Source of the DNA: Verrucomicrobiaceae bacterium E54
Lineage (GTDB): Bacteria > Verrucomicrobiota > Verrucomicrobiia > Verrucomicrobiales > Akkermansiaceae
NCBI GenBank assembly: GCA_022548915.1
Contig: JAKZES010000019.1
Coordinates: 1-64,000, forward strand
Reading direction: 5' to 3'
DNA length: 64,000 bases
Of this stretch, positions 1 to 9,213 are shown piece by piece. A program made the translations under genes and the position numbers. The notes beneath the pieces are model-generated. The model was not told where the DNA came from and did no database searches. It was given only the letters and a program-made list of their open reading frames with translations. The first letter of the stretch is position 1. The number at the start of each line of letters is the position of its first letter.

Positions 1-79
1 GGCCTCGCGCGGTCCTTGTCGGTCGATTTTGCTCCCTGGTTGAATGGATCCGGCGTTATGACGTCGGATGATGATGCCG

Positions 80-850
80 ATGAAACTTCCCGCGACCCTC
101 CCCCTGCTGGTCGGGCTGGCATGCCCGTGCGTTCTTTCCGCTGAAGAGTCCGACGCCCACCTGCCGCGGCAGGTCCAGGTCCAGGTCGAGTTTGTGGAGT
201 TGGATCACAAGGATCTGACCAAGCTCCTCTTTCTGTCGGCGCTCGAGGTGGCCGACGCCACGCCGCTTCGCAAGACGGTGGCGGAGATGGTGAAGAAGGG
301 AGAGGCAAACGTGCTGGAGACGATGATGGTGGTGGCGCGGAGCGGCGAGAAGGCGACGAGCGAGTCGATCCGGGAGTTCGTTTATCCGACCGAGTATGAG
401 CCGCCGGATATCCCCGACGAGGTCAACGTGCCCGGCGAACCGGACGGGAAAGGAGTCTCACCGGAAGAACTCAAGTGGATGGGGATGCTGCGGACCCAGT
501 TCACGCCGACGGCCTTTGAGACTCGGAACCTGGGCGGCACGCTTGAGGTTGAGCCCGGCCTTTCCGACGACGGGCGGATCGTGGATCTCAAGTTTTCGCC
601 TGAGATCGTCTGGCACACGGGAAACACGGTCTGGGCGGAGGACAAGGATGCCCACGGCAATGTCTCAAAGGTTCAGATGCCGCAGATGTACAGCCTCCGC
701 GTGAATACGGCGATTACCTGCATCGATGGTCAGTACAATCTGGTAGCGGTACTTTCGCCCAAAGATCAGGACGGCGTAACGGACTTCACCCGCAAGGTGA
801 TGATGTTCGTGAAATGCGACGTGGTCGTTGTGAAGGAGACGGGAAAATGA
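80..850 (+). CDS. Secreted secretin-like protein, paralogue 1 of 3
   Basis: This is an uncharacterised protein of about 256 residues with an N-terminal signal peptide (MKLPATLPLLVGLACPCVLSA). Start codons are also possible at 68, 71 and 74; 80 was chosen because it gives the most compact signal peptide. Near the N-terminus is a QVQVEFVELDH motif. The C-terminal half runs FETRNLGGTLEVEP, then DGRIVDLKFSPEIV, then a strand ending in CIDGQYNLVAVLSP. That order resembles the C-terminal domain of type II/III secretins (established family knowledge), but no pore-forming N-domains precede it. It overlaps the next paralogue by ATGA and is probably translationally coupled to it. The function is unknown, and the secretin relationship is inferred from pattern only. 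Confidence 0.75.
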   Translation: MKLPATLPLLVGLACPCVLSAEESDAHLPRQVQVQVEFVELDHKDLTKLLFLSALEVADATPLRKTVAEMVKKGEANVLETMMVVARSGEKATSESIREFVYPTEYEPPDIPDEVNVPGEPDGKGVSPEELKWMGMLRTQFTPTAFETRNLGGTLEVEPGLSDDGRIVDLKFSPEIVWHTGNTVWAEDKDAHGNVSKVQMPQMYSLRVNTAITCIDGQYNLVAVLSPKDQDGVTDFTRKVMMFVKCDVVVVKETGK

Positions 851-1596
851 AGCGGTTGTTCGCGCTTCTTTCCCTCGTGCCTGTCGCGGGGATGGCATCG
901 GTCGCGGACTTCGATCCGTTTGCGCCGCCAGAGCCACCGAAAATGGTGCGGGTTCAGGTCGAGTTTGTGGAGGTGGCGCACGCGGACTACACCGAATGGA
1001 TGATGGGCAATCGGAGTGCGTCCGATGCCACGGCGTTGCGGATGAAGTTGGCCGGACTGGTCGAGCAAAACCAAGCCAAGGTCGTGGAGACGATGATGGT
1101 GGTGGTTCAGAGCGGCAAGAAGGCGAGCAGCGGGTCCAATTGTGAGTTCATTTGGCCGCTTGTCTACGAGCCGCCGAGGCTTCCCACACCCGGCCACTTC
1201 CCCCTTCCACCAGATGACATACGGAGGATTCGGCTTGGCATCCCGCTCACACCCACGGCCTTCGAAACTCGGAATCTCGGGAGTAATCTTGAGATTGTCC
1301 CAACCGTCGCGAAGGACGGGAGAACGATCTCGCTGGAATTGGCTCCAGAGCTTGGGTTTCTGGCAGGCCATGTGGCTTACCGTGATTTCATCACGCCCGA
1401 TCAGCACCGGTTTCAGCAGAGGCATCCCATCTTCATCACCCAGCGGGTGAACGTGGAACTGACCTGTCGAAGTGGGAGTTACGCGCTGGTGACGGTCCTG
1501 ACGCCGTCGGACGAGGACGGTCAGCTTGATCCGAGCAGGAAGACGATGGTTTTCGTCAGGTGCGACGTCGTCGAGGTGAAGGAGGTGTCCCCATGA
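847..1596 (+). CDS. Secreted secretin-like protein, paralogue 2 of 3
   Basis: This is a protein of about 249 residues, paralogous to both neighbours. The start at 847 lies in the ATGA overlap with the upstream stop and gives a clear signal peptide (MKRLFALLSLVPVAGMASVA). The mature N-terminus carries a DFDPFAPPEPP linker, followed by the shared VRVQVEFVEVAHADY motif. A conserved ETMMVVVQSGKKA segment follows, then FETRNLGSNLEIVPT and a final strand with TCRSGSYALVTVLTP. It ends in a second ATGA overlap with paralogue 3, so the three genes form one operon. Function unknown. The secretin-like C-terminal core suggests an envelope location, which is inference. Confidence 0.75.
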   Translation: MKRLFALLSLVPVAGMASVADFDPFAPPEPPKMVRVQVEFVEVAHADYTEWMMGNRSASDATALRMKLAGLVEQNQAKVVETMMVVVQSGKKASSGSNCEFIWPLVYEPPRLPTPGHFPLPPDDIRRIRLGIPLTPTAFETRNLGSNLEIVPTVAKDGRTISLELAPELGFLAGHVAYRDFITPDQHRFQQRHPIFITQRVNVELTCRSGSYALVTVLTPSDEDGQLDPSRKTMVFVRCDVVEVKEVSP

Positions 1597-2444
1597 AGGG
1601 GCTGTTGGGAGCGTCACTTCTGGCCTTGGTCGGAGGTCTGTTGGCCGAGGAAGGTGTGGATCCCTTCGCGGCGTCCGATCCTTTTGCAACCGAGGGTGAT
1701 TTTGATCCGTTCGCATCGAAGCAAGATTTTGATCCGTTTGCACCACCTCCACCTCCCGGTCCTCCGGATCCTTCCAATCCAGATCGGGATCTTCCCAAAA
1801 TCATCCGGGTTCAGGTCGAGTTCGTGGAAGTGGCACACTCGGACTACATCGAATTGATGGCGGGGAACGCCGACACCTCGGATGCGGCCGAGCTGCGGAA
1901 GAAGCTCGCAGGAATGGTCGAGGTCGACCGGGCCGAGGTGGTGGAGACGATGATGGTGGTTTGCCGCAGTGGTGAGAGGGCGACCGCGGAGTCGATCCGG
2001 GAGTTCATTTATCCGACGGAGTATGAGCCGCCGGGCTATGAACCACCTCCACTGCCGCCAGAATGGATTCGGAGAATGAACAATCTCGCTCGACTGCGTC
2101 TTCCGACCGCGCACACCGCTTTTGAAACCCGGAACGCCGGATCTACCTTCGATATTGCCCCGAATCTCGGCATCAATGGGAGGATCATCGACCTTCAGCT
2201 TGCTCCCGAGATCGTCATGCTGACGGGCTACGAGGTGTACGCCGAGTTCGAGGCGCTGGGCGGCCATGTGCATCAGGACAAGTGGCCGGTTTTCACCACC
2301 CAACGAACCAACAACTCGCTGACCTGCATCGATGGTCAGTATGTGCTCGCCAGCGTCCTGACTTCATCGGACGAGGAGGGGGAGATCGACCCGAGCCGCA
2401 AGATCCTGGTCCTCGTGAAGTGCGACGTGCTGGTGGTGAAGTGA
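1593..2444 (+). CDS. Secreted secretin-like protein, paralogue 3 of 3
   Basis: The start at 1593 gives a signal peptide (MKGLLGASLLALVGGLLA) and a 283-residue protein. It differs from its paralogues by an expanded N-terminal linker holding four DPFA units (DPFAASDPFA, then two DFDPFA copies) followed by a proline run. The rest matches the family: IRVQVEFVEVAHSDY, ETMMVVCRSGERATAESIRE, FETRNAGSTFDIAPN, GRIIDLQLAPEIV and CIDGQYVLASVLT. It is the last gene of the three-gene operon and converges on the ligase gene 19 bp downstream. The repeated DPFA units look like slippage-prone linker growth. Function unknown. Confidence 0.75.
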   Translation: MKGLLGASLLALVGGLLAEEGVDPFAASDPFATEGDFDPFASKQDFDPFAPPPPPGPPDPSNPDRDLPKIIRVQVEFVEVAHSDYIELMAGNADTSDAAELRKKLAGMVEVDRAEVVETMMVVCRSGERATAESIREFIYPTEYEPPGYEPPPLPPEWIRRMNNLARLRLPTAHTAFETRNAGSTFDIAPNLGINGRIIDLQLAPEIVMLTGYEVYAEFEALGGHVHQDKWPVFTTQRTNNSLTCIDGQYVLASVLTSSDEEGEIDPSRKILVLVKCDVLVVK

Positions 2445-2463
2445 CTTGGAGGCGGGCGGCCTC

Positions 2464-5295
2464 CTATCCGAGCAATGCTTTTGCCGAGCGCAGGGTGTCG
2501 ATGTCGGCGAGGGTCTTGTCGCGGCGGATGGCCTTGATTCGGGGGAAGCGCAGAGCGAGGCCCGAGTCGTGGCGCTTGGAGGGCTGGATGGAGTCGAAGG
2601 CGATCTCGAGGACGAGGTTGGGCTCGACGAGATGCTTGCGGCGCTTCTTCTCGAGAGTGTGCTTCTGGAAGTGGTCGGTGAGTTCCTCGATCTCAAGGTC
2701 GGTGAGGCCGCTGTAGGCCTTGCCGATGATGCGCAGGGTGTCGCTGTCCTCGTCGCGCACGGCGAAGGTGTAGTCGCTGAGAAGTTCGGCGCGTTTGCCG
2801 TGGCCCTGCTCGGCGGCGACAACGACGCAGTCGAGGGTGGGCATGACGCCCTTGAGCTTGAGCCAGGCCATGCCGCGGCGGCCGGGGAGGTAGGGGGAAT
2901 CGGGTTGCTTGGAGATGAGGCCTTCATGGCCGTCGGCGAGGGCCTGCTTGAAGGCGGTCTCGAGGGTGTGGATGGAATCGGCGTGGATCAGGGGAATGGG
3001 GGTGATGCGGCGCTCCCGTCGCCCTTTCAGGGCTCCTGAATCGAGCTCGCTGGGGGGACCCAGGGTTGCACCCTGGGCTGTCGACCGTCGCCCCGTTGGG
3101 GCTCCCGAGGTGGACGAGGTGTCGGGGAGTGTTGGGGCTTCCGGGGTGGATGGATTGAGCAGGGCTTCGAGGTGACGCCGGCGCTGGGTTAGGGGGTGGT
3201 CGAGGAGGGTGGAGCCGTTGTGGAGCAGGATGTCGAAGGCGATGAAGTGAACGGGGGGAAGGTCGGACTCGGAGAAGAGGTCGGTCTGCGCGGTGTTGAG
3301 CCGGCCGAGGCGTTTCTGGAGGTCGAAGAAGGTGAGGCGCCGGCCCTCGGCGTGGGCGATGATCTCCCCGTCGAGGATGAAGTCGCCGGGGATCGCCCGC
3401 GCGGCTTCGAGGAGCTCGGGAAACTGGCGGTCGATGGGCTTGAGGTCGCGTGAGTAGAGTCCGACACGGTCGCCGGATTTGTGGAGCTGGCTACGGATGC
3501 CGTCGTACTTCGGTTCCAGCCAGAGGGAGCGGGGAGCGGGGAGCGGGGAGCGGGGAGCGTCCGTGGAGTGCCTGGTGAATATGGTGGCGGCGGATTCGCC
3601 CGGGGAGGCGAGCATGACCTTGACCGGGACGAAGGGATGAAGAGCGGCCCGGTCGAGCAGGCCATCCCGGGCAAGTTCGGCGGTTTCGCCGAGATCCCCG
3701 GTGAGCATGTGGGCGCGGCGCAACGCTTTCGGGTCAGCGTCGAAGGCAACGGTCAGGGCGTCCTCGACGAGGCCTTCCTTGAGGCCGATGCGGAGGTCAC
3801 CGGTGAGGAGCTTGACCAGCGTTTCGCCCTCGGCGGGGTGGAGGGTGCGGAGACGGCCGCCGAGAGCCTCGATGCGGCCGATCGAGCTTCCGCTTCCGGC
3901 AAGTTCACGGAAGAAGCCGAGAATTTCCGGGAGATCGACCGGGGAGGGTTGAAGGGGGAGTTCCTCGAGAAGGAGCCGGGCGGTGCGGGCGGCGTCGTTC
4001 TGGGTGGTTGAGATCTCACGGTAGCGGATTTCCCGGGCACCGGGGAGTGAGAGCAAGGCCCGGCGCAGGGTGGCGGTGCCGGTTTGGAGCTGCCCGTCGC
4101 GGCGGGGAAGTGCCCGACCGGTGAGCCAGGTGGTGGCAGTGGCGAGCGGGACACCGGGCCTCCGGAGGTAGTCGGCCAGCAGCTCGATCTTGCGGGTGCG
4201 GCGCTGGGTTTCGCCGACGAGCCGACAGAGGTCGGTGAAATCGGCGAAGGGGCAGGATGGCCGGCGATGGCGGTCCCTGGCCGGAGAACCCGGTTCCTGA
4301 GGGCGTCCGCAGACCTGGAGTTCGAGTTGGTCGTTGCCCATGGCCGACCACGCCTCGATCCCGCGCTGGCGGAGTTCGGCGGCAAATTCCCGGGCGTAGC
4401 CATGCACCGTGAGCACGCGTTTCGGTTGGACGCGCCGGACGCACTCCAGCAGGCCGGGGTGGTCGGCGTGGTCGGAAAGCGCGATGGCTTCGTCGGTGCG
4501 GTAACGGTAATTGGCGCCCGGGGTGAGTGCCCAGCCGCTGAGCATGGCAATGCGGCGGTTGCGGATCGATCGGAGCAGTTTCGAGCGGACCGCGTTCGGC
4601 GGTGCGATCACCGCGGTTCCGGGTGGAACCGTGCCTTCGAGAAGGGCGGGCTCGGGGACGGTATCGAGGCCGGCCGCGCGGCAGGCCTCGGTCATCTCGG
4701 CGACCTTGGGGTGGAGCACGGCGGGGATGCCGTGCTCATGGATCAGTGCAAGGGCCTCCTGGGCCTTGCCGAGCGAGTAGCCGAGAAGCACGGGGACCTC
4801 GTCGTCGTGGAAGGCGTTGTCGATGAAGCGCAGGACCTCGGCCTCGATCTCGAGCGGAGAAGGAAAGGTGAATTTCGGCAGGGCGAAGGTGGTTTCGAGG
4901 ACCAGCAGGTCGGCCTGACGGAAGGCCATTTCCTCGGCGGCACGGCCGCGGCGGACCTTGAAGTCGCCGGTGTAGAGCAGCGTGGCACCGTCATCGAGGC
5001 GGGTGACGTGGATCATCGCCGAGCCGAAGATGTGCCCGGCCGGGAGCAGTTGGACGCGATGCCCGTTGAGCTCGTGCGTCGAGTGCCAGGCGAGCGGGAG
5101 CAGGCGTTTCTCGGCGAGCTTGTAGCGGGCCCGGACGAGGGCGGCGGTGGTCGCCGAGCAGATCGCGGTCTGGTGGCGGGCGAAATGGTCGGCGTGGGCA
5201 TGGGAGACAAAGGCGAGCGGCTTGGCATCCCAGGGGTCGAGCCACAAGTCCGCCTCGGGAAGGTGGAGGCCGCGGTGGAATTTGACGGGGATCAC
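2464..5295 (-). CDS. Fused DNA exonuclease (metallo-beta-lactamase) and ATP-dependent DNA ligase
   Basis: This 943-residue protein joins two DNA-repair enzymes that are usually encoded by separate neighbouring genes (ligase-associated exonuclease plus cisplatin-response-type ATP-dependent ligase). Residues 1 to about 330 are a metallo-beta-lactamase/beta-CASP-like exonuclease with the metal motif HAHADH at 32-37. Residues from about 345 onward are the ligase, with the nucleotidyl-accepting lysine in EPKYDGIRS at position 596 and an OB-fold-like C-terminus. The GTG start at 5295 was chosen because a GGAAG lies just upstream and the exonuclease fold begins there; the open frame continues upstream only through a repeat element. 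Two repeat-derived insertions lie inside the ligase half, described separately. The family is thought to act in double-strand end processing and repair. Confidence 0.88.
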   Translation of the reverse strand: MIPVKFHRGLHLPEADLWLDPWDAKPLAFVSHAHADHFARHQTAICSATTAALVRARYKLAEKRLLPLAWHSTHELNGHRVQLLPAGHIFGSAMIHVTRLDDGATLLYTGDFKVRRGRAAEEMAFRQADLLVLETTFALPKFTFPSPLEIEAEVLRFIDNAFHDDEVPVLLGYSLGKAQEALALIHEHGIPAVLHPKVAEMTEACRAAGLDTVPEPALLEGTVPPGTAVIAPPNAVRSKLLRSIRNRRIAMLSGWALTPGANYRYRTDEAIALSDHADHPGLLECVRRVQPKRVLTVHGYAREFAAELRQRGIEAWSAMGNDQLELQVCGRPQEPGSPARDRHRRPSCPFADFTDLCRLVGETQRRTRKIELLADYLRRPGVPLATATTWLTGRALPRRDGQLQTGTATLRRALLSLPGAREIRYREISTTQNDAARTARLLLEELPLQPSPVDLPEILGFFRELAGSGSSIGRIEALGGRLRTLHPAEGETLVKLLTGDLRIGLKEGLVEDALTVAFDADPKALRRAHMLTGDLGETAELARDGLLDRAALHPFVPVKVMLASPGESAATIFTRHSTDAPRSPLPAPRSLWLEPKYDGIRSQLHKSGDRVGLYSRDLKPIDRQFPELLEAARAIPGDFILDGEIIAHAEGRRLTFFDLQKRLGRLNTAQTDLFSESDLPPVHFIAFDILLHNGSTLLDHPLTQRRRHLEALLNPSTPEAPTLPDTSSTSGAPTGRRSTAQGATLGPPSELDSGALKGRRERRITPIPLIHADSIHTLETAFKQALADGHEGLISKQPDSPYLPGRRGMAWLKLKGVMPTLDCVVVAAEQGHGKRAELLSDYTFAVRDEDSDTLRIIGKAYSGLTDLEIEELTDHFQKHTLEKKRRKHLVEPNLVLEIAFDSIQPSKRHDSGLALRFPRIKAIRRDKTLADIDTLRSAKALLG
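3009..3110. repeat. Palindromic repeat element embedded in frame in the ligase gene
   Basis: Three hairpins lie close together: GCCCTTTCAGGGC (3021-3033), CCCAGGGTTGCACCCTGGG (3059-3077) and GCCCCGTTGGGGC (3090-3102). Together they look like an intergenic palindromic element, yet they are read through as low-complexity, Pro/Gly/Ser/Arg-rich sequence between two conserved ligase blocks. The flanking protein text (an arginine-rich helix ending near EALLNPS, and PLIHADSIHTLETA) is normal for the family, so the insert is probably a surface loop. Identity as a mobile repeat is inference. Confidence 0.55.
3524..3558. repeat. Five-unit 7-bp tandem repeat inside the ligase gene
   Basis: The unit GGGGAGC occurs four times perfectly (3531-3558), preceded by one copy with a single mismatch. 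It is translated as a PLPAPRS-type linker about 14 bp from the catalytic KYDG codons. Because 7 is not a multiple of 3, gain or loss of one unit would shift the frame and remove most of the ligase domain. Confidence 0.8.
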
Positions 5296-5319
5296 GGGAT
5301 CTTCCGGATGGTTCGAAGC

Positions 5320-5436
5320 CCAAGTTCCAAGTGAGAAGTTCCAAGTGCCAAGCGAAGTGCGCCTGCGGCGGTCAAACGGGGGCGCGACAGCGTCGCGCGC
5401 TCCAGTTGGAACTTGGTCCTTGGCCCTTGGAACTTC
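5320..5436. repeat. Dispersed CTTGGAACTT inverted-arm element, copy A
   Basis: The left arm carries AAGTTCCAAG repeats (5321-5350) and the right arm carries their inverse CTTGGAACTT (5405-5436). The arms enclose a GC-rich inner hairpin (GCGCGACAGCGTCGCGC). The element lies between the SDR gene and the exonuclease-ligase gene, and its right end carries the TGA stop of the SDR gene. Related copies occur near 24.8, 29.8, 34.1 and 52.0 kb. Confidence 0.7.
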
Positions 5437-6112
5437 ACGCGACCGTGAGCGGCTGGCCGTTGTGTTTGGCGGTGAGCGACTGGAGGAAGGGGATGGCGGT
5501 CTTGGCCCATTGCTTGGCGTCCGGATAGCCGGAGGACTCGGCACCGAAGCAGGTGCGGAGCATGTCGGTGTCGATGATGCCGGGATTGAGCGGGATCGCG
5601 GCGAGGCCGGGGGGGAGTTCCTGGGCGAGGGCCTGCATCAAGCCTTCGATGCCCCATTTGGAACAACAATAGGGAGCCACCTCGGGGGAGGTGGAACGGC
5701 CCCAGCCGGAGGAGAGGGCGACGACGATGCCGGATCCGCGCTGGATCATGGCGGGAAGTGCCGCGCGGATCAGGTGGTGGACCCCGTTGAGGTTCACCGC
5801 CGTGAGCCGGGCGAATTCCTCGGGCGGGATCTCCCAGAGGGGGGCGGGGGGATTGATGATGGCGGCATTGGCGACGAGCAGGTCGGGCGGCCCGTGGAGG
5901 GCGATGGCTTCGTCGGTGAAGCGTTCCACGGCGGCGCAGTCCGTGACGTCGCATTCCCGGACGAGGTGGGGGTCGCCGAGGTCGGTGGTGAGGGCGTCGA
6001 GCGCGTGGGCGGAGGTGCCGCAGCCGCTGACCGCCCAGCCGTCCTTGGCGAAGCCGAGGGCGAGTTCGCGGCCGAGTCCGCGGGTGGCGCCGGTGAGAAG
6101 CAGGTGTTTCAT
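5435..6112 (-). CDS. Short-chain dehydrogenase/reductase
   Basis: This is a 225-residue classical SDR, a cytosolic NAD(P)-dependent oxidoreductase of unknown substrate. The nucleotide-binding glycine motif TGATRGLG is at residues 7-14, and NAA follows strand 4 near 82. The catalytic set is Ser134/135, Tyr148 and Lys152 (YCCSK). The length fits a single Rossmann domain of this family. It is encoded upstream of the exonuclease-ligase on the same strand, with a repeat element between them, so co-transcription is uncertain. The specific reaction cannot be told from sequence. Confidence 0.85.
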   Translation of the reverse strand: MKHLLLTGATRGLGRELALGFAKDGWAVSGCGTSAHALDALTTDLGDPHLVRECDVTDCAAVERFTDEAIALHGPPDLLVANAAIINPPAPLWEIPPEEFARLTAVNLNGVHHLIRAALPAMIQRGSGIVVALSSGWGRSTSPEVAPYCCSKWGIEGLMQALAQELPPGLAAIPLNPGIIDTDMLRTCFGAESSGYPDAKQWAKTAIPFLQSLTAKHNGQPLTVA

Positions 6113-6204
6113 TTGGTCATTGTGAGCGTGGAAGCTGGAAAACGGGAGGGATTTTCTACTCCGGAGTGGGTTGCACGCCGGTCGGACCCGGTTAAACTCC
6201 GGCC

Positions 6205-6951
6205 ATGATTTTCGAGATTCTCGCCCAGTATTCCCAGCAGCCGGCTGGTGGCCAGTCGATGTTCAGCGGTGGCTACCTGCTGCTTATTTTCGGAACCATG
6301 GCCGCGAGCATGCTCGCCAGCGGCATTCTGAAGGCGAAATTCCGCAAGTATTCGCAGGTGCCGACGAGCATGACCGGGGCCCAGGTCGCCGAGCTGATGC
6401 TGCGCCAGAACGGGATCACCGACGTGCGGGTGATCAGCACGCCGGGCCAGCTGACCGATCACTACGATCCGAGAAACAAGACGGTGAACCTGAGTGACGT
6501 GGTCTATGGTCAGAACAGCGCGGCGGCGGCGGCCGTGGCGGCCCACGAGTGCGGCCATGCTCTGCAACACCAGCAGGCCTACGCCTGGCTCCAGTTCCGC
6601 TCGAAGATGGTGCCGATGGTCACCCTCGCGAGCAGGATCCAGCAGTGGTTGCTGATGCTGGCGATCTTCGGTCTGTTCGCCTTCGGCTCGGGATCGCTGA
6701 TCCTGATCTACGTTTTCCTCGCGACCTTCGTGGCGACCACCCTGTTTTCCATCGTGACGCTGCCGGTCGAGTTCGATGCCTCGAAGCGGGCCCTCGCGTG
6801 GCTCGACAAAAGCCAGGCCGTGCGCGGCATGGAGCACGCCCAGGCCAAGGATGCCCTTTTCTGGGCGGCGATGACCTACGTGGTGGCCGCGCTGGCGGCG
6901 ATCGCCCAGCTCGCCTACTGGGCGATGATGCTGCTCGGGCGGCGGAACTGA
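6205..6951 (+). CDS. YugP-type membrane zinc metallopeptidase
   Basis: This 248-residue membrane protein carries the zinc-binding HExxH motif as HECGH at residues 114-118. The order is an N-terminal hydrophobic helix (about 22-42), the peptidase motif, then hydrophobic helices around 150-190 and at the C-terminus (about 222-242). That arrangement matches the YugP/neutral zinc metallopeptidase family, whose substrates are largely unknown. It is transcribed divergently from the SDR gene. A hairpin with a short T-rich tail follows at 6983-7013. Confidence 0.85.
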   Translation: MIFEILAQYSQQPAGGQSMFSGGYLLLIFGTMAASMLASGILKAKFRKYSQVPTSMTGAQVAELMLRQNGITDVRVISTPGQLTDHYDPRNKTVNLSDVVYGQNSAAAAAVAAHECGHALQHQQAYAWLQFRSKMVPMVTLASRIQQWLLMLAIFGLFAFGSGSLILIYVFLATFVATTLFSIVTLPVEFDASKRALAWLDKSQAVRGMEHAQAKDALFWAAMTYVVAALAAIAQLAYWAMMLLGRRN

Positions 6952-6982
6952 GTCCAATGGCCTGAAAAGCCATGAGAACGAA

Positions 6983-7013
6983 GCCCGGGGTTGACGACTC
7001 CGGGCCTCTTTCT
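6983..7013 (+). terminator. Probable intrinsic terminator after the metallopeptidase gene
   Basis: A GCCCGG...CCGGGC stem (6983-6988 with 7000-7005) is followed by CTCTTTCTC. The hairpin is good but the T-tract is interrupted. Confidence 0.5.
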
Positions 7014-7112
7014 CGCGACCCGCTGGGCCGCGGGCCTGCGACCCTTGGAGCCGTTTTTTGATGCGGGCGAGCTTGAATGTTCGGGATGCCTCGGCTTTGC
7101 TCCGCGCCGCGC

Positions 7113-9113
<2,001 letters not shown>

Positions 9114-9170
9114 TCTGACCCTGTCGGCGGGCGGGTGATGTACGTCGTTCCTCAGGAGGTCTTCCTTGCG

Positions 9171-9213
9171 GGTTGTGCGCCTCGCACGATGCGGCCCCCT
9201 AAAGGGGGGACTA
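9171..9213. repeat. Intergenic hairpin element between convergent genes
   Basis: Two hairpins, GTGC-GCCTC-GCAC and CCCCCT-AA-AGGGGG, lie between the helicase and the acyltransferase gene, which converge here. The TAG stop of the acyltransferase gene (9211-9213) sits at the edge of the element. It may act as a bidirectional terminator. Confidence 0.45.

Noticed and set aside
2446-5334. Long plus-strand frames opposite the ligase gene
   Set aside because: The translation is rich in Gly/Glu/Val/Asp without motifs, while the minus strand encodes clear exonuclease and ligase motifs.
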